Below, in pieces: positions 58,413 to 64,000 of a DNA stretch of 64,000 bases; the first letter of the stretch is position 1; every line of letters begins with the position of its first letter. The translations under genes and the position numbers were made by a program. Under the pieces are notes generated by a model. That model had not been told where the DNA came from and did not search any database. It saw nothing but the letters and a program-made list of their open reading frames with translations. Source of the DNA: Dietzia psychralcaliphila (lineage in GTDB: Bacteria > Actinomycetota > Actinomycetes > Mycobacteriales > Mycobacteriaceae); the NCBI RefSeq assembly GCF_003096095.1, contig NZ_CP015453.1, forward strand, positions 248,001 through 312,000, in the 5' to 3' direction.

Positions 58413-59015
58413 CTATTTTCCGCGGCGCAGCAGCACGAACGCGCCGCCGATCAGCAGGACGGCCAGGCCGGCCACGACCCACAGTGCGGGGTCGATGCCG
58501 CCGGACTCCTCGCCCGAGGTCTGGTCGGCGGTCTGGTTCCCGGCAGGGTCGGACTGGTCGCCCACCTGGTCTTCGGCCGAATCGCCGGTGGCGCCGATGG
58601 CGGTCTCCCCGGACCCGGCCTCCCCGGCCTGCACGGTGAAGACCGAGGTGCCGCTCACGACGTGGCCGTCGGCCGAGGTGACCCGGTAGCCGACGGTGTA
58701 GGGGCCGTCCGCCAGGTCGTCGAGCGCCACGGTGACGACCGGACCCTCCACCGTGGGCTCTCCCACGACGAGGTTGGCCCGGTCGCTGCCGGTGGTCACG
58801 GCCACCGAGGCGAACATCTGGTTGATCTCCTCGTTGAACGTCAACGTGACCTGATCGGGCGAGGTCTCGAGCGTCGCCCCGTCCTGTGGGTCCACGGAGA
58901 CCAGGACCGAGTGCGCTGCGGCGACCGGGGCGAGGACGGTGGCCGGAGCGGCGACACCGGCGGCCAGGGTGAGGGCGAGCGCCGTGGAGGCCACCCGCCC
59001 CCGCATCGCGGTCAC
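58413..59015 (-). CDS. CopC-domain protein, secreted and membrane-anchored
   Basis: A 200-residue protein with a signal peptide and a mature start HSVLVSVDPQDGATL. In CopC the N-terminal His binds copper(II), and VSADGHVVSG-type loops (here RVTSADGHVVSGTS) contribute another ligand. A Ser/Thr/Gln-rich linker leads to a C-terminal helix (LWVVAGLAVLLIGGAFVLL) and RRGK, so the domain is held outside the membrane. The GTG start overlaps the DUF6474 stop (GTGA). A copper storage or delivery role is inferred. Confidence 0.85.
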   Translation of the reverse strand: MTAMRGRVASTALALTLAAGVAAPATVLAPVAAAHSVLVSVDPQDGATLETSPDQVTLTFNEEINQMFASVAVTTGSDRANLVVGEPTVEGPVVTVALDDLADGPYTVGYRVTSADGHVVSGTSVFTVQAGEAGSGETAIGATGDSAEDQVGDQSDPAGNQTADQTSGEESGGIDPALWVVAGLAVLLIGGAFVLLRRGK

Positions 59016-59857
59016 GGGGTGACGCCGAGGCGGGCGAGCACGTCCTTGTTGACCCGGTCGAGTTCACCCGAGATGGCGGAGTGCACCTCGCGGCGCTGGG
59101 AGGTCGGGGTGGTCTCGGCCGTCTCGACGGCCGTGCGCAGGTCCTTGAGACGCGTCCGGGTGGAGGAGATGAAGTCCTCGACCTGACGGTCGCCGCGTCG
59201 GCCGACCTCGAGCTGGTCGAGGGTCTGCTCCAGCCGGACGATGCGGGCACCGAGGGCCGCGCCGGGACCGGTGGCATCGATACCGGCCGCCTTGAGGTCC
59301 ACGGCGCCGACGTCGGCGGGTCTGCCGGCGGAACCCTGCGCGTTGGACACGAGCTTGTAGAGCATCGGCAGCAGGACCGGGGTGGCGACCTTGGCCACGC
59401 TCAGCCAGCGCTGCACGTCCTCCTTGCCGAGCTTGGTGCCCTCGAGCTTCTTCAGCTCCATCTCGGCGAGCTGGTACTCGTGCTTCCGGCCGGCCGCCTC
59501 GATCTTCTCGGCCGCCTTGCGGTCCTTGGCCACGAACTTGGCCTCGCGCTTGATGGTGGCACGCTCCTGCTTGGACATGGCCTTCTCGGCCTTGCGGCCA
59601 CGCTTGGAGGCCTTCTGGGCGAGTGCGTCCTGCCGCTTGGCCCGCTTGGCCTCACGCTTGGCCTTGCGGTCCGCGTTCTTGCCCTCCAGCTTCGCGCGCT
59701 TCCTGGCCTCGGCCAGGTCGACGCGGTGCGCCTCCCTGGCCTTGCGCCTCGTCTCCTTGGCGGCGAGCTTGGCCTCGGTCATGGCGGTGGACTTGAGCGC
59801 GGAAGCGTGGGCACGGAGTTCGGCGCGCTTGTCGCGGTAGGTCGTCAGCTTGCCCAT
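59012..59857 (-). CDS. DUF6474 family protein
   Basis: A 281-residue protein. About half is an extended Lys/Arg/Ala-rich helix (KAKREAKRAKRQDALAQKASKR style), followed by a short hydrophobic stretch VATPVLLPMLYKLV and a C-terminal helical tail. It matches the actinobacterial DUF6474 family. Role unknown. ATG 59857 begins MGKLTTYRDKRAE. It overlaps the copC-like gene by 4 bases, so the two are co-translated. Confidence 0.8.
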   Translation of the reverse strand: MGKLTTYRDKRAELRAHASALKSTAMTEAKLAAKETRRKAREAHRVDLAEARKRAKLEGKNADRKAKREAKRAKRQDALAQKASKRGRKAEKAMSKQERATIKREAKFVAKDRKAAEKIEAAGRKHEYQLAEMELKKLEGTKLGKEDVQRWLSVAKVATPVLLPMLYKLVSNAQGSAGRPADVGAVDLKAAGIDATGPGAALGARIVRLEQTLDQLEVGRRGDRQVEDFISSTRTRLKDLRTAVETAETTPTSQRREVHSAISGELDRVNKDVLARLGVTP

Positions 59858-59968
59858 GGGCGTCGATCCTTCTCTCGTCGCGAACATCAGGTCCCCAGCC
59901 TAGGCGAACAGTCCGCCGGTGAGCACCGGACCGGTATCCGTGCGCGGTGTGCGCAATGATGGACGTCG

Positions 59969-61648
59969 ATGGACGGTGCCCGGAACAGATCGAGTGGGGC
60001 CCTCGACGGTGCGGTGGCGGGACCGGCCTCGGGGGCCAGGTGTCTGCACCGCGTGGCCCGGGAGCGGGACGCGGGCCCGTCGTGGTGGCGGACGGCGCCA
60101 CTGGACGAGGGCGTGCGGCTGCGGGCGATGGCCGCCGCGGATCGCCGCGCCGGGCTCCGTGTGCGTGCGCTTCGGAACGCCCGCGCCGACGCGCGGGTGG
60201 TGGACGTGGTGGGAGACCACTGGACGGATCTGCCGGGTGACGTCCCCGGCGACGACGACGAGGCGGTGACCCGGGATGCGCTGACCGAGGGGGCGACTCT
60301 GGTGTGGGGCGCCGCCCTGCCCGCCGATCCCGACACGGGGAGAGCTGGTCTGCGCTGCACGCTCGCGGCGGTGCCGGGCGGGGGGTACGCCCCCGTCCTG
60401 GTGGTGAACCACAAGGTCGTGGACCCGCGGCGGAGCCGGCGATCGGCGGGGGCGCTGGTGACCCGTCTGCTCGACTGGGATCCCGCCCCCGATCCGACGC
60501 TGCGGCTTCGTCGTCATCCGGCGGATCTGGACCGTCTGGTCCACGCGTGGCACCTCCTCGACGTGCTGGGGCACGCTTCCCCCGACCCGGTCGGGGCCGT
60601 GCTCGGACTGGGGTCCGCGCGCGCGGTGGTCCACGATCTCGGTCCGGTCCTGGCCGCGGCCGACCGGAACCACGCCACGCGCCTGGCCGTGCTCCGGGGC
60701 GAGCTGGCCACTGAGCCCAGCCGGATCGGCGAGTGCCGCACCTGCCCGTGGTGGGAGGGCTGGGACGACCGGGGGACGCCCGTGGCGGGGTGCCGCGACC
60801 GGCTGGTCATCTCCGACGACGTGAGCCTCGTCGTGGGCGGTGGGCAGGTGGGACCGGTGCGCGCGGCGGGTATCCGCACGGTGGCGGCACTCGCGGAGGC
60901 CGGGCCGGAGCGTCCGCCGGACTGGAACGGTGAACCGTTCTCCGACGCGGTGTTGCGGGCCCGCGCGCACCGGGACGGCGAGGTGGTCGTGCCCAAGGTG
61001 GCCCGCCCGACCATCCCACGCGCGGACATCGAGGTGGACGTGGATCTGGAGAGCCACCTGGACGACGGCGCCTACCTGTGGGGGACCCTTCTCACCCTGC
61101 GGGACGGGCGTCGCCTCGAAGCGGAGGGCTACCGGTCGTTCGCGACCTGGGCCCGGCTACCGGATCCGGACGAGGGCCGCTCGTTCGCCGAGTTCTGGCG
61201 CTGGCTCACCGGCATCCGGGACAGGGCCGCGGGGCAGGGGCGCACCTTCCGCGCCTACTGCTACTCGAGGTCCGCCGAGAACGCCTGGATGCTCTCGACC
61301 GCCACCAGGTTCGGGCCGGACGGAACCGCAGCCGTGGTCAAGGGCGTCCCCTCGGTGGCAGAGGTGCGCACGTTCATCTCCTCGCCGCAGTGGGTCGACG
61401 TCCACGAGGCGGTGGCGACCCAGTTCGTCTCCACCTCCGGGCTCGGGCTCAAGGTGGTGGCGCCGGTGGCGGGGTTCCACTGGCGCGACCCGGACGCCGG
61501 GGGTGAGGCGTCGATCGGTTGGTACCGGGATGCACAGGCCTCGAGAGGGGTGGAGCGGGACTCGGGCAGAGCGCGGATCCTCGCCTACAACGAGGACGAC
61601 GTCCGCGCGACCCGGGCTGTGCGCGAGTGGATTTCGGGCGGATTCTAA
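59969..61648 (+). CDS. TM0106-family RecB-like putative nuclease
   Basis: A 559-residue protein with two parts. The N-terminal half contains a RecB-like region with LVVNHKVVDPRRS, and a Cys group CRTCPWWEGW...AGCRD that may bind iron-sulfur or zinc. The C-terminal part is RNase H-like: ADIEVDVDLESHLDDGAYLWG and, near the end, AYNEDDVRATRAVREWI. These match predicted RecB nucleases of the TM0106 group. Function is unproven. The start at ATG 59969 is preferred by position; it stands divergent from DUF6474. Confidence 0.75.
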   Translation: MDGARNRSSGALDGAVAGPASGARCLHRVARERDAGPSWWRTAPLDEGVRLRAMAAADRRAGLRVRALRNARADARVVDVVGDHWTDLPGDVPGDDDEAVTRDALTEGATLVWGAALPADPDTGRAGLRCTLAAVPGGGYAPVLVVNHKVVDPRRSRRSAGALVTRLLDWDPAPDPTLRLRRHPADLDRLVHAWHLLDVLGHASPDPVGAVLGLGSARAVVHDLGPVLAAADRNHATRLAVLRGELATEPSRIGECRTCPWWEGWDDRGTPVAGCRDRLVISDDVSLVVGGGQVGPVRAAGIRTVAALAEAGPERPPDWNGEPFSDAVLRARAHRDGEVVVPKVARPTIPRADIEVDVDLESHLDDGAYLWGTLLTLRDGRRLEAEGYRSFATWARLPDPDEGRSFAEFWRWLTGIRDRAAGQGRTFRAYCYSRSAENAWMLSTATRFGPDGTAAVVKGVPSVAEVRTFISSPQWVDVHEAVATQFVSTSGLGLKVVAPVAGFHWRDPDAGGEASIGWYRDAQASRGVERDSGRARILAYNEDDVRATRAVREWISGGF

Positions 61649-61826
61649 CCAAGTTCTCACTGAGAGGGAGCTGTTGCTTTGCTGAGTAGCAGGGATATGG
61701 TGGGACGCAAGGGTCAAAGTTTACGACGATACCCGAGCGTCGTCGCCTGACCCCGAAAGCCCATCCCTCACGGGTGTCCTGTCGCGAATCCACGCCGGAT
61801 GCCGCCCCACACTCGGAGACGAACCC

Positions 61827-62549
61827 ATGACGTTCACGATCCGTAGGGCCGCTGCCGTCGCAGCCGCCACCGCCCTCGCCATCTCCGGAGCCGCCGGCGT
61901 CGCCACCGCCCAGGACAACGGCACCGGAAGCCTGTCCGCCGACAGCCTCGGCGCCGACAGCCTCGGCACCCTGAGCAGCGGCAGCGAGGGCAGCGGAGAG
62001 TCGGCCGGAGACGGTTCGATCCCGCAGGACCTGGGCTCGCTCATCCTTGATGCCAACGCCACCGGAGAGGGCTCGCTCGACACCTCGGGCTCCGCCATCT
62101 TCGGTGAGCCGTCGACGGGTTCCCTGGCGCCTGTCGCGGGGTCGCTCATCGACGCCGCCGGTTCCATCACCCTGAGCGACCCGGCACCCGGCACCGGCTC
62201 CGTCGACGCCAGCGGCTCCCTCCTGGACGAGTCCCTCGTGGGCTCGGTCGAGCCGGCGGCGGCGTCGGTCGCGGGTTCGCTCGGGGTCGGCGAGGGCGCC
62301 ACCCTGGTCCTCGGTTCTGACGCCGGTTCGCTGCCGGCGGCGGGTTCACTCGGGCCGCTGGTCCTGGTGGGCGGTTCCGCCGCGGTCATCGGCGCGGGGA
62401 TCTACTTCGCACCGCAGATCCACCAGGCGCTCACCGACGCGGGCATCGTCCTCCCGCCGCTGCCGGGGACCCCGGTCGCGCCCCCGCAGGCCGCCCCGGC
62501 TCCCGCTCCCCAGGCCCCCGGCCCGGACACCCCGAACGGCCGCGGCTGA
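61827..62549 (+). CDS. GSL-family secreted protein with C-terminal membrane module
   Basis: A 240-residue protein with signal peptide (about 1-28, cut near VATAQDNG). The mature part has GSL and GSI units at looser spacing than the 40.5 kb protein, with SGSEGSGE and ATGEGSLDT steps. A hydrophobic helix (LVLVGGSAAVIGAGIYFAP) is followed by IVLPPLPGTPVAP, a Pro/Ala stretch and the exact ending TPNGRG. The same order LxxGGS..AP.I.Q...D.G.VLPPLPG.PVAP...PNGRG occurs in the protein at 40511, so the two share a distinct C-terminal module. No known domain. Confidence 0.78.
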   Translation: MTFTIRRAAAVAAATALAISGAAGVATAQDNGTGSLSADSLGADSLGTLSSGSEGSGESAGDGSIPQDLGSLILDANATGEGSLDTSGSAIFGEPSTGSLAPVAGSLIDAAGSITLSDPAPGTGSVDASGSLLDESLVGSVEPAAASVAGSLGVGEGATLVLGSDAGSLPAAGSLGPLVLVGGSAAVIGAGIYFAPQIHQALTDAGIVLPPLPGTPVAPPQAAPAPAPQAPGPDTPNGRG

Positions 62550-62652
62550 GCGTGCAGCGCTGAGCCGGCGAGCTCGACGCCGGCGAGGCCGACCTCCGGC
62601 CGCTGAGTCTCTACCGCGTCCGGTCGGTGAGCGATCGCCCGCCACGACATCG

Positions 62653-62684
62653 AAGGCCCGCCTCCTGACACGGGGGCGGGCCTT
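62653..62684 (+). terminator. Terminator after the 61.8 kb GSL protein
   Basis: AAGGCCCGCC pairs exactly with GGCGGGCCTT, with three more pairs (one G-U) below the loop, ending in TT. Confidence 0.85.
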
Positions 62685-62756
62685 CGGCTGTCATCGGTGC
62701 GATGGCCATTGGGTGACGTTGCCGGTCCGCCCGGGTCCCGCTCCCGTGACGGCGGA

Positions 62757-62835
62757 GCCCCCCGGTACAGCGGTACGGCGGGCCCCCGGTACAGGCGGTA
62801 CGGCGGAGGCCCCCGGTACGGCGGAGGCCCGCGCC
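62757..62835. repeat. Degenerate GGTACxGGCGG repeats
   Basis: About four units with GGTACGGCGGAGGCCC and CCCCGGTACAG elements, the last overlapping the terminator stem of the next hairpin. Confidence 0.7.
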
Positions 62836-62855
62836 CCTCTCGGGGTGCGGGCCTC
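62824..62855 (-). terminator. Terminator after HSD10-like gene
   Basis: GAGGCCCGC-G-CCCC pairs with GGGG-T-GCGGGCCTC (14 pairs, one G-U), loop 4 bases, 37 bases beyond the minus-strand stop. Confidence 0.82.
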
Positions 62856-62891
62856 TGCGCCGATCGCTCGTCTCCGAGGCGGTCCGGTGTC

Positions 62892-63659
62892 CTAGCGCGG
62901 GGCCATCCGGAGGGCGCCGTCCATGCGGAAGCTCTCGCCGTTGAGGTAGTCCTGCTCGACGATCGCGTTGGCCAGCTGTGCGTAGTCCGAGGGGCGCCCG
63001 AGGCGCGACGGGAACGGGATCGAGGCCTCGAGGGTCTTCTGGAACTCCTCGGTGAGGCCGCGGAGCATCGGGGTCTCGATGGTGCCGGGGGCGATGGTGT
63101 TGACCCGGATACCGAACTGGGCGAGGTCGCGAGCCGCGCAGATGCCCATCGAGTACACGCCGCCCTTGGACGCTGCGTAGGCGATCTGGCCGACCTGGCC
63201 CTCATACGCGGCCACGGAGGCGGTGTTGATGATGACGCCGCGCTGGCCGTCCTCGTCCACCGTGTCCTGGGTGGACATGGCCTCGGCGGCCAGACGCAGC
63301 ACGTTGAAGGTGCCCACCAGGTTCACCGAGATGCAGGTCTGGAACAGGTCCAGCGCGTGCACGCCCTTCTTGGAGACGATGCGGGCGGCCGGGGCGATGC
63401 CGGCGCAGTTGACCACGACGCGCAGCGGGGCGGCCTCGGTGGCCTTGGCGATGGCGGCCTTGACGTCGTCCTCGCTGGTCACGTCGGCGGGGATGAGGGT
63501 GATCCCCTCGTCGATGCCCTGCTCGACGGCCTTGTCGATGGACTGCTGGAGGTCGAGGCCAAAGACGATCGCGCCCTTCTCGGCGAACGAGCGCGCGGTG
63601 GCGTTGCCCAGGCCGGAGGCGGCGCCGGTGACGATGACGGATGCACCCTTGATGTCCAC
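62892..63659 (-). CDS. 3-hydroxyacyl-CoA dehydrogenase, HSD10-like SDR
   Basis: A 255-residue SDR close to type 10 17-beta-hydroxysteroid dehydrogenase, which oxidises 3-hydroxyacyl-CoA in fatty acid and isoleucine breakdown. VIVTGAASGLG binds NAD, VVNCAGIAPA follows, NTASVAAYEGQVGQIAYAASKGG holds the Ser and YxxxK triad, and IAPGTIETPML is conserved. GTG 63659 is used (VDIKGASVIV), with AAAGGA upstream; it gives the normal 255-residue length. Confidence 0.88.
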   Translation of the reverse strand: MDIKGASVIVTGAASGLGNATARSFAEKGAIVFGLDLQQSIDKAVEQGIDEGITLIPADVTSEDDVKAAIAKATEAAPLRVVVNCAGIAPAARIVSKKGVHALDLFQTCISVNLVGTFNVLRLAAEAMSTQDTVDEDGQRGVIINTASVAAYEGQVGQIAYAASKGGVYSMGICAARDLAQFGIRVNTIAPGTIETPMLRGLTEEFQKTLEASIPFPSRLGRPSDYAQLANAIVEQDYLNGESFRMDGALRMAPR

Positions 63660-63736
63660 GGGTGATGTCCTTTCTCTTTGGGAGGCGAGCACTAGGAGGT
63701 GCAAGCAGTTACCGACCCAGTGTCCCAGAACCGTGT

Positions 63737-64000
63737 TCAGCGCACGTCGAAGGCCGGACTCTCCCCCCGCACGGGGAACAACCTGCCGTCGATACCGCGA
63801 CCGGAGGCGGTGTAGACCACACGGTAGACGCCGGCCGGTGTGCCCGGCGGGATGTCCCAGGTGACGAGGGCGTTCGTCACCGTGAGCAGGCCCTCGAACA
63901 CGATCATGGTGGACCAGTCGCCGTCGTCGTGGACCCGGATCCACCGGCTGCCGTCCCGGCGCTCCACGGCGAGGTAGGTGTCGCCCCGACGCAGGTCGGA
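63737..64000 (-). CDS. Neutral/alkaline ceramidase, C-terminal end (continues beyond window)
   Basis: The frame is open to base 64000, giving the last 87 residues. WIRVHDDGDWSTM, VTWDIPPGTPAGVYRVVY and the ending LFPVRGESPAFDVR match the C-terminal immunoglobulin-like domain of neutral ceramidases, which cleave ceramide to sphingosine and fatty acid. The catalytic domain lies outside the window. The family occurs in mycobacteria. Confidence 0.7.
   Translation of the reverse strand, partial: SDLRRGDTYLAVERRDGSRWIRVHDDGDWSTMIVFEGLLTVTNALVTWDIPPGTPAGVYRVVYTASGRGIDGRLFPVRGESPAFDVR

Larger units (their letters stand above)
62550..62891. other. 342-base gap: two terminators and GC-rich repeats
   Basis: The gap holds GCTGAG-rich degenerate repeats up to about 62615, a terminator at 62653-62684, degenerate CCCCGGTACxGGCGG repeats (about 62757-62835) and a second terminator at 62824-62855. 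I see no convincing gene in it. Confidence 0.7.

Overview
This 64 kb window is high-GC (about 70 percent) actinobacterial chromosome. A mycofactocin-type alcohol oxidation locus, two FadD15-like acyl-CoA ligases, a DUF4185 protein, a DUF6474 protein, a LAxTG sortase substrate and many leaderless-looking promoters point to the Mycobacteriales. The family of Gly-Ser-Leu repeat secreted proteins suggests Dietzia or a close relative; that is inference from gene content, not a search result. I see no tRNA, rRNA, CRISPR array, insertion sequence or prophage. The DNA looks like stable chromosome throughout.

Layout. 1-3 kb: the end of cobN, then cobF (cobalamin), then a 46-residue protein. 3-11 kb: a fused MobA-MoeA with its TetR partner, a divergent drug exporter, an FdhF/YdeP-type molybdoenzyme with its FdhD, and a zinc alcohol dehydrogenase. 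12-17.5 kb: cysK-cysE and two convergent acyl-CoA ligases. 17.6-29.7 kb: an alcohol oxidation island with a GAF regulator, NDMA-type methanol dehydrogenase, MoxR ATPase, VWA protein, second iron alcohol dehydrogenase, sensor kinase, response regulator, a probable mycofactocin methyltransferase on the opposite strand, aldehyde dehydrogenase and DUF779 protein. 29.7-40.3 kb: single-gene units (HD protein, membrane glutamate-synthase-like protein, acyl-ACP thioesterase, glycerate kinase, kinase fusion, DUF4185, membrane glutaredoxin, DUF4921). 40.5-42 kb: a 499-residue GSL-repeat surface protein. 42-48 kb: gltBD. 48-55 kb: small secreted proteins, an S4/flavodoxin-like pair, RraA, an allantoinase-like protein without its metal ligands, cardiolipin synthase and a LAATG-anchored protein. 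55-64 kb: SDR, MerR-TipAS regulator, succinate-semialdehyde dehydrogenase, CopC, DUF6474, a RecB-like nuclease, another GSL-type protein, an HSD10-like dehydrogenase and the end of a neutral ceramidase.

How parts work together. CobN and CobF act in aerobic cobalamin synthesis. MobA-MoeA and FdhD would supply the molybdenum cofactor and its sulfuration to the FdhF-like enzyme. The island at 17.6-29.7 kb forms a complete alcohol to aldehyde to acid route with its own sensing. Its GAF-regulator and methanol-dehydrogenase promoters both carry CRP/GlxR-like palindromes, which suggests cAMP control. gltBD assimilates ammonium, and cysE-cysK makes cysteine.

The most unusual material is (i) the GSL-repeat proteins at 34.5, 40.5 and 61.8 kb, two of which share a C-terminal LPPLPG...TPNGRG module, and (ii) about ten short tandem duplications (14-30 bp units) lying directly at the 3' ends of genes, several of which include the stop codon.
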